Positions 17,984 through 27,162 of a DNA stretch of 64,000 nucleotides are shown in pieces. Position 1 is the first letter of the stretch. The number at the start of each line of letters is the position of its first letter. Location of the stretch: NCBI RefSeq assembly GCF_019655055.1, contig NZ_BPFA01000003.1, positions 124,001 to 188,000 on the forward strand, in the 5' to 3' direction. The notes beneath the pieces were generated by a model. It had not been told where the DNA came from. It saw only the letters and a list, made by a program, of their open reading frames with translations, and ran no database searches. This DNA is from Shewanella sp. MBTL60-112-B2. Its GTDB lineage: Bacteria > Pseudomonadota > Gammaproteobacteria > Enterobacterales > Shewanellaceae. The position numbers and the translations under genes are program-made.

Positions 17984-19120
17984 TTGAGTTATCACGTGGA
18001 ATTATTGAAGATCGATTGCCTTGGCAAACCCTTACGCTTAGAGGGCTCTCTTGCAGGCTGGCAACAACTATTTTGGGGCGACAGCTTAGTCTCCGTCATT
18101 CAGGCTAGCCCAGATAATGAAGGCCTTAAGAGCCATGATTTTGAGTTATCGATTCAAGATCCTGCTTTAGCGCAAGCTGCAGACGCAGAACTTCCGCCGC
18201 TAAAGACCATTAAGATCACCCTAGAGACCGATCTGCAATGGCAACCCTTTATTATTGATTACCGCCTGCTCAAAGATGATGAAGTCATAACGACAGGCCA
18301 ACGCACTACCAAAGATATCGAAAGACAGACGCCAACAACGCCTATCCCAGAGAAGAAGCAATTTAGCGTGGTGGGTTTGGCCTCTTTAGGTTTTAAGCTA
18401 CTGAAAAGTGCCAAAGTGATTAAGGTGCTGCTTGCTGGTGCCAGTGTCGCGGCCTACTCTTGGTTATTTTCATTTCAGTTCGCATTGGCACTTATCGCTT
18501 GTTTGGTATTCCATGAGTATGGCCACATTCGTGCGATGAAATATTTTGGCATGAAAACCAAAGGCATTTATCTGATCCCATTTATGGGTGGCCTCGCCTT
18601 GAGCGATGAGAAGATTAATACCCGCTGGCAAGATGTGGTGATCTCCATTATGGGCCCGACCTTTGGCCTATTTATGTCAATCGCATCGCTTGCAGCCTAC
18701 TGGATCACCGGAAATATTTTCTTTGCCGGCTTAGCCACCTTCAACGCTCTGCTGAATCTGTTTAATCTCCTGCCGATTCTGCCGCTTGATGGCGGTCATA
18801 TCCTCAAGAGTATTAGCTTTTCGATGAACAGTAAGATGGGGTTAGTCGCCTGTATTCTTGGCGCGGCAGTAGGTGTTTACATCAGCTACTCTCTCGGACT
18901 CGCCTTACTCGGTTTCTTGCTACTTATTGGTAGCGCTGAAATCGTGTTCGAATGGAAAACCCGCCATCAGAGTCATCTGTTGCCACTCGATAGATACGGC
19001 CAGATATTTTCTACTGTGTGGTATTTCGTTACCGTGGCGGCGCTGATTGGCATCATCTGGTATTTCGCTGGCAGCGGCGATGAAATGCTAGCGCTACCGC
19101 TAGAGATCTTAAAGAGCTAA
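17984..19120 (+). CDS. M50-family (site-2-protease-like) intramembrane metalloprotease
   Basis: Up to 378 residues. A soluble N-terminal region of about 125 residues precedes several membrane segments. The zinc motif HEYGH lies in 'LIACLVFHEYGHIRAMKYFG' (about 180-184) and the partner motif in 'LNLFNLLPILPLDGGHILKS', which provides the third ligand Asp. 'YLIPFMGGLALSD' is the usual M50 loop. The frame opens at TTG 17984, but GTG 17996 is an equally possible start and neither has a good ribosome-binding site. Substrate unknown. A bidirectional terminator follows. Confidence 0.85.
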   Translation: MSYHVELLKIDCLGKPLRLEGSLAGWQQLFWGDSLVSVIQASPDNEGLKSHDFELSIQDPALAQAADAELPPLKTIKITLETDLQWQPFIIDYRLLKDDEVITTGQRTTKDIERQTPTTPIPEKKQFSVVGLASLGFKLLKSAKVIKVLLAGASVAAYSWLFSFQFALALIACLVFHEYGHIRAMKYFGMKTKGIYLIPFMGGLALSDEKINTRWQDVVISIMGPTFGLFMSIASLAAYWITGNIFFAGLATFNALLNLFNLLPILPLDGGHILKSISFSMNSKMGLVACILGAAVGVYISYSLGLALLGFLLLIGSAEIVFEWKTRHQSHLLPLDRYGQIFSTVWYFVTVAALIGIIWYFAGSGDEMLALPLEILKS

Positions 19121-19184
19121 ACAGCCCGTCTAATTGGCAATCTAAACCACTACTCTAAAGACGGTAATTGCGGTTAAAACATCA

Positions 19185-19211
19185 AAAGGGGCACACTATA
19201 TGTGCCCCTTT
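19185..19211. terminator. Intrinsic terminator, M50 protease gene
   Basis: AAAGGGGCACA-CTATA-TGTGCCCCTTT, an 11-bp perfect stem. The T-run after it is short, but A and T tracts within the stem allow action in both directions. Confidence 0.8.
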
Positions 19212-19246
19212 ATTCTCCCCCCCCTGTTAGCTAGTCGCAGTTAACT

Positions 19247-19292
19247 GAGCTGATTTACAGAGCTGATTTACAGAGCTGATTTACAGAGCTGA
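19247..19292. repeat. 13-bp tandem repeat, three and a half copies
   Basis: GAGCTGATTTACA is repeated exactly three times (19247-19285) plus the first seven bases of a fourth copy. It lies between two convergent genes. Confidence 0.95.
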
Positions 19293-19312
19293 ATATCTAA
19301 ACTAAAGTCAGA

Positions 19313-21226
19313 CTAATCACCAATATGCTTATCTAAAAAGCTTAAAATCCGCTCGTTAGCTTCTAATATGTTGGCTTCGTTATAAAAGCCATGACCTTCT
19401 TTCTCTTTCACTAACCATTCATAAGAGTGGCCTTTTTTATCCATCGCTTCCTTTAAGGCTAGCGCATGTTCAAAGTGAGCACGTTGGTCATCTTCACCAT
19501 GTATGATAAGTACCGGGGCTTTGAGTTTATCTAAGTTATGTACCGGAGACTGGGCTATCAGCTCAGCTTTATCTTTACCTAAGGTCTCATCTAAATAGGC
19601 ATCGCCCCAAGTATGTCCCTTAATATCCCCTTCGGTATAAAGCATCTCTAAGTCATACACTCCCACATAACCGATGGCACACTTAAAGGCGTCTGGCTTG
19701 CGTATGGCGCTTTGCAGGGCCGAGTAACCACCAAAGCTTGCGCCAAATACACAGACTCTGTTTTTATCAGAAACGCCTTGCTGAATAGCATATTTAGTCG
19801 CTAATAAAATATCATCTTGGATTTTTGTGCCCCAATGTCCATAGCCTGCCTTTTCAAAGTTTTTGCCATAGCCAGTTGAACCTCTAAAGTTCACCTGTAC
19901 CACCGCATAACCTGCATTTGCTAACAGTTGAACATGAGAATTATAACCCCAATAATCGCGGGCGTGTGGGCCGCCATGTGGTAACACTACTGTAGGTAAA
20001 TTTTCACTTTTACCGACTGGCAGAGTCAATAAACCATTCAGCACTAGCCCATCTGGCGTTTTTATTCGAAATGGCTCTGTTGCTGCGAGCTGCTTTTTAT
20101 CAATCCACTTAGCACTACTTAACAAGAACTTGGCGCTCATATTTTCAGTATCAAACAGATAAAACTCACCGGGATTTCTATCGCCAGAAACATGAACCAC
20201 AGCCAAACGACGATCACGTGTCATACTGGTAATTGCCACGCTATCGCCATTAAAGGCACCGACCAATGCCTTATGTAATTTGGCTTCTTGTAAGTCAGAT
20301 TCAATAAAAAGGTAAGTTGGGTAGTCTTCATCCATTCGAAGACCATAAACCCCATTAAGGCTAGAAGAGATCGGGTAGGTTGGGTCTGCTATCTCGCTTT
20401 GATATAGCAATGATTCTTTACCGCTAGCTAGATCATATTTATACAGGCCTTTAGGTTCACCATTGACACTTTTTAGTGCATAAACACCTTGGTTGTCTTG
20501 AGTGAACCTAACGGGAAAAAACTCTCCCTCAAACTCATCACCAAAGGGCTGCCAGTCTTGATTCTTACCCTTTGAGTAAAAGAGCTTAGTGTTATAGTCT
20601 TTATCGACTCCGGCAACAAACCTTGGGTTCCCGTCATTATCGACTAAAAACTGACTATAAGAAATTGGAGCCTTTTTAACCCTTTTTTCTTTGCCGTTAT
20701 AAACATTTAGCTTTACCACAGAAGGGCGAGTATCGCTGCGTCTCTCCATAAGCTGCTTACGGATCAAAATATGCTTTTCGTCATCCTTTAGGTTATCCAG
20801 TAAAAATCCAGCATAACCAGCAAGCACCACTCCACCTTTAGAGCGATACCCAAAAATCATTTTGCGCTTACGGCCATCATAGTTCACAGCAAAAATTTCG
20901 CCAAAACTCAATGGCTGCTCTAATGCGCCTCGCACCTGCTCTACCTGAACAATCACTCGCTCATCGTTAACCCAAAAGTAATCTCCAGCCTGATCGCGAT
21001 CCCCACCTTTAAGGGTATAAGTCACTTCGAAGGATTCCGTTTCCAAGAAGGTTAATGTTTTACGCCCTTCATCATTAACCAATACGGCAAGATGTTTACC
21101 ATCGGGCGAGATTTTTACATTGTAAAATTCTCGATGCTTAGAAAGATCTTCCACAGAGATCGCCAAAGCACTACAGCTGAGCATTGCAACGCTTACGCCT
21201 GCAATCATCCTTTTTATCAACTTCAT
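19313..21226 (-). CDS. S9-family prolyl-oligopeptidase-like peptidase, exported
   Basis: 637 residues with a signal peptide ('MIAGVSVAMLSCSALA'). An N-terminal beta-propeller region of about 370 residues is followed by the alpha/beta-hydrolase domain. The nucleophile lies in 'VCVFGASFGGYSALQSA', the Asp in 'LIIHGEDDQRAHFEHA' and the His in 'EKEGHGFYNEAN'. The oxyanion region is 'VVLPHGGPHARDYWG'. These are acyl-aminoacyl/dipeptidyl peptidase-like enzymes; periplasmic peptide use is the likely role. It is a single gene, convergent with the M50 gene. Confidence 0.93.
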   Translation of the reverse strand: MKLIKRMIAGVSVAMLSCSALAISVEDLSKHREFYNVKISPDGKHLAVLVNDEGRKTLTFLETESFEVTYTLKGGDRDQAGDYFWVNDERVIVQVEQVRGALEQPLSFGEIFAVNYDGRKRKMIFGYRSKGGVVLAGYAGFLLDNLKDDEKHILIRKQLMERRSDTRPSVVKLNVYNGKEKRVKKAPISYSQFLVDNDGNPRFVAGVDKDYNTKLFYSKGKNQDWQPFGDEFEGEFFPVRFTQDNQGVYALKSVNGEPKGLYKYDLASGKESLLYQSEIADPTYPISSSLNGVYGLRMDEDYPTYLFIESDLQEAKLHKALVGAFNGDSVAITSMTRDRRLAVVHVSGDRNPGEFYLFDTENMSAKFLLSSAKWIDKKQLAATEPFRIKTPDGLVLNGLLTLPVGKSENLPTVVLPHGGPHARDYWGYNSHVQLLANAGYAVVQVNFRGSTGYGKNFEKAGYGHWGTKIQDDILLATKYAIQQGVSDKNRVCVFGASFGGYSALQSAIRKPDAFKCAIGYVGVYDLEMLYTEGDIKGHTWGDAYLDETLGKDKAELIAQSPVHNLDKLKAPVLIIHGEDDQRAHFEHALALKEAMDKKGHSYEWLVKEKEGHGFYNEANILEANERILSFLDKHIGD

Positions 21227-21410
21227 TCAAATGTCCTTTTATAAATGTCCTTTTATACATGCGGCTTACGATATAACACCCTCAACCAGCAACAATTCTA
21301 CAACCAAAAATCAGCAACTCAACTGATTTTCACTCAAGATAAACTTTTATAAACATTAGATTTACATTAGAAAAACGCATAACTCTAATATTCAAGACAA
21401 ACGAAAGGCA

Positions 21411-21437
21411 TAAAAAAACCGGCATAAGCCGGCTTTC
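21411..21437 (-). terminator. Intrinsic terminator after the OmpA-type gene
   Basis: On the minus strand GCCGG-CTTA... forms a stem (CCGGC/GCCGG with ATAA loop and one mismatch further out) followed by seven T. It ends the minus-strand transcript. Confidence 0.75.
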
Positions 21438-21448
21438 ATTTATCATCC

Positions 21449-22531
21449 TTAAAATAAGATCTCTACCCGCCGGTTTTGCAGCCGACCTTCAGAGGAGGCA
21501 TTGGTCGCAATAGGTTCAGCTTCACCAACCCCATCACTATCTATCCGACTTTGAGCCACACCTTGCTCAATCAAATAGTCAGTAATAGCGGTAGCACGTG
21601 ATTTTGACAATGCTAAGTTATAGCTTTGAGCACCAACAGAGTCTGTATGCCCAGTTATTACAGCTCTCACTTCTGGGTATTGTTTCAATGCGCTGACGAA
21701 ACTGTCTAACTGGCGCTTAGCACTGTCATCGATTTTGCTACTATCAAAAGAAAATAATAGCGCCACTACCTGCTGTTGATGAGGTGTCAGCTCTACAACG
21801 GGTTTATTAATCACAGACACGGTACTTGAGCTAATATGTGACTCTCGGATGTATTCTTGAGGCTTTGCAGCCCGACCAAAGCGGTAGTTAACCCCTATCG
21901 ATGTGAAATGTCCTTGGCTTCCACCGACATCGGCTAGATATTGATATTCCAGCCTTAATGCAACCGATGATGACACTTGATACTCAAGCCCTACAGCGCC
22001 TAATGGCGTGGCGCCACTGGCATCAGCTAACGTTAAGGAGCTAGTACGAGTAATATCCATATAGCTGACACCCGCTTTTAGATAGGCATCGAGCCCAGCA
22101 TCAGTAATTGGAAGTGATAACTTTAAAGCAGCGTCATACCCCATGATATCGGCACTCACATCATGGCCAGCATAAAAAGCATCGTAGTCTTGGTAGTCGG
22201 TTGCCCCAACTTCTAACGCCAACGAAGGTGTAAATTGGTAGCCGCTAAAAATACCGTAACCTAGTGCAGAAATATCACAGTCTTGATAACTTGAGTGGCA
22301 ACTATTTTCCATGTTGCTATAACCGGCTTTTGCACCGATATAGAAATAACCATCGAATGCTACTTGATTTTCTGAGGCAGAAGGAGCTAGCGCTTCGCTT
22401 GCCAGTACTCCAGAATGAACGCCCAACAGAGATAGCATAATTGGCGTTAGGATTTTCAACTTCGCTTTCAATTTGGCTTTCAACTTAGCGTTAAAGTTAG
22501 TGTTCAATTCGATTCTTGATATGTTTTTCAT
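21449..22531 (-). CDS. OmpA-family outer-membrane protein with peptidoglycan-binding domain
   Basis: 360 residues from the ATG at 22531, which has GGAAATAG upstream; the frame stays open further upstream but would overlap the preceding gene's end. An unusual signal peptide carries three KLKA repeats ('FNAKLKAKLKAKLKILTPIM'). An 8-stranded OmpA-like barrel follows (about 55-215, 'DGYFYIGAKAGYS' to 'SIGVNYRFGR'). The OmpA_C domain has the diaminopimelate-binding residues in 'VITGHTDSVGAQSYNLALSK'. It probably anchors the envelope to peptidoglycan. It lies 58 bp after the giant lipoprotein gene and may be co-transcribed with it. Confidence 0.9.
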   Translation of the reverse strand: MKNISRIELNTNFNAKLKAKLKAKLKILTPIMLSLLGVHSGVLASEALAPSASENQVAFDGYFYIGAKAGYSNMENSCHSSYQDCDISALGYGIFSGYQFTPSLALEVGATDYQDYDAFYAGHDVSADIMGYDAALKLSLPITDAGLDAYLKAGVSYMDITRTSSLTLADASGATPLGAVGLEYQVSSSVALRLEYQYLADVGGSQGHFTSIGVNYRFGRAAKPQEYIRESHISSSTVSVINKPVVELTPHQQQVVALLFSFDSSKIDDSAKRQLDSFVSALKQYPEVRAVITGHTDSVGAQSYNLALSKSRATAITDYLIEQGVAQSRIDSDGVGEAEPIATNASSEGRLQNRRVEILF

Positions 22532-22589
22532 TATTGATCTATTTCCAGACCTTAATGGCCTACGTAACGACGCAGGCCAAGGGCAAATA

Positions 22590-25500
22590 TCAATTAGGAT
22601 TAAGGCTATCGTAAAGCACGGTTTGAGAAAGCATCTTGGCTTGGGCTTCAGCGCTATCCCCGCCATTATTCGGATCGCCCCATGTCACCATATCGCCATT
22701 GCCTTTAAGGGCAATAAACGCGCTGCCTGTCGAGTAGATGCTTCTCACGTCGGTCAGCTTAGCTGCTAACTCTTCATTACTTATATACCCACCTCTTGCA
22801 GCATCGCCCCATGTCACTACTGTTCCGTCATTTTTTAATGCTGCAAAGGCTTTATGCGTTGAGTAAATAGTTTTTACGTCAGTTAATTTTGAAGCTATAG
22901 GCTTGCTGTAACCACCATTAAACGGGTTCCCCCAAGTCACAACTGTGCCGTCTTTTTTGAGAGCAGCATAAGCTGTTTTAGTTGAGAAAACAGTCTCAAT
23001 ATTGACAAGTTGCTCCGCAACTTCATCACTATTACCACCATTGAAATCATGCCCCCATGTAAATGCATTGCCATGAGAATCAATAGCGACGAACGATTCA
23101 TCATTACTAAAAACATTTGTAATATCAGCTAACCCTGCAACATCTCTATTATCTCCACCGTATCCGCCCCAAACCACTAGAGTCTGATCCTCCTTTAACG
23201 CAGCAAAAGCTCTAGAGTTTGAATAAATATGCTCAACATTGATCAATAAACTCTGCACATCATCTGTCCCCATAGAACCATTAGGGATTACTCCACCGTC
23301 ATTTTTTCCACCCCATGCTACGACTGTGCGATCTTTCTTTAGCGCAGCAAATGCGTACGCATTAGAAAATATCTCTTTAACATTGGATAGCCCAGTCGGA
23401 AAACTAGAGCTATGTTCATCATCAACTATACTTCCCCAAGAAAATACTTTGCCGTCAGCTCTTAACACTGCAAAGTCATGTTTAGAGCCATATACTTGGG
23501 TAATATTATATAGCTCATCTTTTACTGCGCTTGGGTCGCCGCCAAATTGTGCATCTCCCCACACCACTAGGCTGCCGTCAGTTTTTAATGCGGTAAAAGC
23601 AAATAAAATAGGGTGCAGGCTTTGCACATCGTTAAGTAAATGCTCAATGGCTAGACTATCTCCACCATCCCCACTTGCTCCCCAAGTCACAACGGTTTTA
23701 TCATTCTTTAAAGCAGCGAACGCGCCGGACGTTGCAGAGATTTTTTTTATATCAAATAGCTTTGAGTCAGCAGCGCTACTATCACCACCTTTACGTTCCT
23801 CCCCCCACGCCACAACGGTTCCATCGGTTTTTAATGCCGCAAACGCATAGTCATTGGAATAAACCCGATCTAAATAATCAGCCTTAATCACCACTTTTTC
23901 TTGAGAAACCTTACAAGCATTGCCGCCGCCTATACCTTGACTGTTGGCGGTGCAGTAACGGTTTTTGGCGGTGACCAGCACACCAATATTTTGCTCGATT
24001 TGGTGGATCGCTGGGTTAAGTACGTTTGATGGTGTCGATACCGGCAAACCGGCTACTTCAAACTGATAGTCGGTTTTAGTTGGGTGCTCACAATCAACAC
24101 AAGTCATGGTTGCAGTGATTGGCCCCGAGTAAGCAAGAGTAAGCTCGGTAATCTCTGGCTTAGCCGGCGCAGTAATTTCAACGGTGACACTTTCTTGTAC
24201 CTGATGACCTTCATGGTCTGCCACTAAATAGTAAAAAGTATCCACACCATAACTGATATCATTTGGCTGATAAGTAAATAACATTGAGCCCGGCTCAAAC
24301 TCAACAGTGCCTAAACGAGTACCAAAAATACGCTCGATAAACACGGCTCTGCCGCTACTATTTGTCACATAATGAGTCAGATCCACCGGAACCTTGACTG
24401 AGTCCATCTCTAGCCTAGGCAGACGAACACTCGTCGCGGTTAAACTTGTATCTGAAGCCGAAATAATACTGATCACATTACTGCTGCTTTTCATGCCATC
24501 AGAAACTGTGTAGGTGATAGTTTCAGTTTGCTCGGCACCGTTAGGCTCATAGGTCAGCCTCATTCCGTCTTGTGCCAAAGTTGCTGGCGCAATTACTTTG
24601 CCCACATAAGTGAGTTCGAGACTGTCACCGTCTGGATCTGAGGTATAAGCAACATCGCTAAGATCAATTGTGATACTTGGAGTGCTCACATCGAATGGAT
24701 CAATAGACAATGCAGCGGCTTCAGCGATTGGCGCACTATTAACAATATTAATTTCAATAATATTTTGCGCCACCCCGCCCTTACCATCTTCAATCACATA
24801 GGTAAACTTATCTGACGCCAGTAGTTCAGAGGCTGTGTACTTAATCAGTAATGGCGCTTCAATTCGAACCGGGTTAATAGCAGCCATTACACGAGTTAGC
24901 GCGATGGGATCATTATCAGTATCGTCTACAAGCCCACTAATATCGATTAGACGTTCAGGCTGCGCCAGTACTTCTTTAAGGCTTAAATTTACAACATGGC
25001 TGTTTGCTGTTGGCACTGTGTTTACCGGCCTAGCATCTGAAACCGTGAAGACGATCGTACCTAGTGCGAAGCCCCCTTTACGATCGCTGACCACGTAGAT
25101 AACCTCATCGACTCCCCAAAACTCATTGGGTGAATAGGTCACATTTAAGTCATCTACGACTGCCCGACCATTACTGGCGTAAACGTTAATGACAAGCTCA
25201 TCATTATCGGCATCAGCAATGGCATTCGATAGATCGAGTGTAATTGGAGTTTTACTGTTGGTGCTAAAGTTTAAGTCTGTTGCCGTTGGCGGGTTATTAG
25301 GTAATTCAGGGCTTGCATCGAGTGAATTAACCACCACCAAGGCTGCAGCGTAACCTCCTTGTTCATCACTCACTATGTAGGTCGCAGATTCAACACCAAT
25401 AAAGCCTGCTGGAGCATAAGTTAACACCGAGCCATTTAAGCTAAAACGATTGCTTAGCTGGTATAAATCGGAGGATATAGTCAAAACGTCACCATCACTA

Positions 25501-26837
25501 TCTGATATCAGCGTAGTAAGGTCTAAATTAAAGGGAGTTTCACTATTTGTTGTTTTAGCGATATTTGAAGCCTCTGGAGGCGTATTCTCGCTCTCACTTA
25601 TGGCTACTATTATCTGACTGGATTTCTCTTCATTAGCCGTTTTTACTGAAAACTCGAGTACAGCAACACCTGAGGTTAGCGCTTCAATCGTAACGGTATT
25701 TTGTGTAACAGTACTGAGCGACACCAAGCCACTTGTATCTCCAATACTGCTAATAGCCCAATCCAGCCCAGATGTTACCGCTGAGTCGATAGCAATCGTC
25801 CTAGCCTCGCCAACGGTAAAGTCAAAAACGAGTGGCGTTAGTGATAAAGGAACAGGAATAGGTAAAGGCTCTACATAGATGCTAATTTCAGCCGCCGCAT
25901 AGCCGCCTTTTTTATCGGACACAACATACAGAAAGCTATCTTCTCCAGTAAACGAACTAGCATCATACTGAATAGTATTAGCTGTTATTTCTGACAATAC
26001 CGCACGCCCAGAAGTCGCTCTTAAGTCCACCAATTTCAAGCTATCACCGTCGGGATCGGATATAAGCTCACTTACATCTATGGCCAGTTTATCTCCCTGC
26101 ATTACCGAGGTCTTATGATTAAGCGCTACGGGGATTTGGTTTGGCTCTGTAGGCGAGGCATCAGAAACCGTCATTACAACTTGACCGACTGTGACACCAC
26201 CTCTTCCATCTACGACGCCATACATAGCAAAATCGCTGCCGACAAAACCATTTGGTTTATAGATAAGTGAGGTGCCTACAAGTGAAAATCGCTCCGCAGT
26301 TTGTGATAACTCAATGATGGTTAACTCGTCGCCATCGGCATCATAGATCACCTCATTAAGCTCAATGCTTTGCGTGCCATCACTCAATAAACTGCGCGAT
26401 ACAAGCTCAGCGATTGGAGCAGAGTTTGAGGCAGCAATATCCTGGATCCCCAGTAAAATATCAGCTTGATAAGATTGCCCCTGACTAACAACTTCATATT
26501 CCAACTGAGTAATACCTGAGTAATCGGCTTTAAATGTCACCTTGGTGCCTGATAGCTCTTGAATACTCACTAAGCCTTCAGGATCCGTCACGCCAGCCAA
26601 ACTCCACTCGGCTTTACTCATTACATAAGGAGATATATCGAGTGTTAATGTTTGCCCCTTAGTCATCTCTTCAGCAAAACTGGCTAAATAAATAGTATCG
26701 GGTTTACCTAGATCGGGAAGCAATACCTCATCACTCTCGCTACAACCAAACAGGGTAATAACGAATGCTAAAAAAATGAGTTTGATTCTTTTAAAGATAG
26801 AAGTTGTACTGGGGAGTCTGAGCGCTGAATTTAACAT
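22590..26837 (-). CDS. Giant surface lipoprotein: cadherin/Ig-like repeats followed by ten RCC1-like repeats
   Basis: 1415 residues. A lipoprotein signal ends at Cys32 ('VITLFGCSES'). Residues about 45-940 hold tandem cadherin/Ig-like domains recognisable by acidic calcium-type motifs such as 'SDPDGDSLKLVDL', 'YDADGDELTIIEL', 'SDSDGDVLTISS' and 'ADADNDELVINV', each followed by 'Y..NG..G.D...Y.V.D..GG'. A Cys-containing linker (about 950-1040) leads to ten repeats of 40-46 residues with the core 'AFAALKxDGTVVTWG', an RCC1/beta-propeller-like type. No enzyme motif was seen. An adhesin or surface scaffold is the likely role (inference). The OmpA-type gene follows. Confidence 0.85.
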   Translation of the reverse strand: MLNSALRLPSTTSIFKRIKLIFLAFVITLFGCSESDEVLLPDLGKPDTIYLASFAEEMTKGQTLTLDISPYVMSKAEWSLAGVTDPEGLVSIQELSGTKVTFKADYSGITQLEYEVVSQGQSYQADILLGIQDIAASNSAPIAELVSRSLLSDGTQSIELNEVIYDADGDELTIIELSQTAERFSLVGTSLIYKPNGFVGSDFAMYGVVDGRGGVTVGQVVMTVSDASPTEPNQIPVALNHKTSVMQGDKLAIDVSELISDPDGDSLKLVDLRATSGRAVLSEITANTIQYDASSFTGEDSFLYVVSDKKGGYAAAEISIYVEPLPIPVPLSLTPLVFDFTVGEARTIAIDSAVTSGLDWAISSIGDTSGLVSLSTVTQNTVTIEALTSGVAVLEFSVKTANEEKSSQIIVAISESENTPPEASNIAKTTNSETPFNLDLTTLISDSDGDVLTISSDLYQLSNRFSLNGSVLTYAPAGFIGVESATYIVSDEQGGYAAALVVVNSLDASPELPNNPPTATDLNFSTNSKTPITLDLSNAIADADNDELVINVYASNGRAVVDDLNVTYSPNEFWGVDEVIYVVSDRKGGFALGTIVFTVSDARPVNTVPTANSHVVNLSLKEVLAQPERLIDISGLVDDTDNDPIALTRVMAAINPVRIEAPLLIKYTASELLASDKFTYVIEDGKGGVAQNIIEINIVNSAPIAEAAALSIDPFDVSTPSITIDLSDVAYTSDPDGDSLELTYVGKVIAPATLAQDGMRLTYEPNGAEQTETITYTVSDGMKSSSNVISIISASDTSLTATSVRLPRLEMDSVKVPVDLTHYVTNSSGRAVFIERIFGTRLGTVEFEPGSMLFTYQPNDISYGVDTFYYLVADHEGHQVQESVTVEITAPAKPEITELTLAYSGPITATMTCVDCEHPTKTDYQFEVAGLPVSTPSNVLNPAIHQIEQNIGVLVTAKNRYCTANSQGIGGGNACKVSQEKVVIKADYLDRVYSNDYAFAALKTDGTVVAWGEERKGGDSSAADSKLFDIKKISATSGAFAALKNDKTVVTWGASGDGGDSLAIEHLLNDVQSLHPILFAFTALKTDGSLVVWGDAQFGGDPSAVKDELYNITQVYGSKHDFAVLRADGKVFSWGSIVDDEHSSSFPTGLSNVKEIFSNAYAFAALKKDRTVVAWGGKNDGGVIPNGSMGTDDVQSLLINVEHIYSNSRAFAALKEDQTLVVWGGYGGDNRDVAGLADITNVFSNDESFVAIDSHGNAFTWGHDFNGGNSDEVAEQLVNIETVFSTKTAYAALKKDGTVVTWGNPFNGGYSKPIASKLTDVKTIYSTHKAFAALKNDGTVVTWGDAARGGYISNEELAAKLTDVRSIYSTGSAFIALKGNGDMVTWGDPNNGGDSAEAQAKMLSQTVLYDSLNPN

Positions 26838-27015
26838 TATTACATCCTAAACAATACCGACTACTGTTCCTAAAAAACAAGCTACTTTCAGGTTATAAAT
26901 TTCAGCTTTATAACAGGCGCTTAACTTGCAGCTTTAAGATAAAGTAAAACTAAGAAAAGAATCGGTATACTTTTTAATGGAATGTAAATTAATTTAATCT
27001 AAAGAAAAACAGAAT

Positions 27016-27042
27016 AATAGTGAAACATCATGTTTCACTATT
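27016..27042. other. 12-bp perfect inverted repeat in the LysR-lipoprotein spacer
   Basis: AATAGTGAAACA, loop TCA, then its exact inverse complement. It lies in the 325-bp spacer (26838-27162) downstream of the minus-strand LysR gene. On the minus strand it is followed by ATTCTGTTTTTC, so it may be the LysR terminator, or an operator ahead of the lipoprotein gene. Nothing else is recognised in this AT-rich spacer. Confidence 0.6.
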
Positions 27043-27162
27043 AAGATTTATAACGTAGTCAATATCAAGACCTGCCAGCATATCCAGAATGTTAAAGGCC
27101 GTTTAAAAACAGTGCAAACAATAACAAACTTCAACAAACAATACTTAGTAACCAGCAAACTG

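Noticed and set aside
19247..19292. CRISPR-like array
   Set aside because: 13-bp units are contiguous with no spacers.
23239..23887. Plus-strand ORF across the RCC1-like repeats
   Set aside because: A mirror of the repeated minus-strand codons; repeats create long antisense frames.
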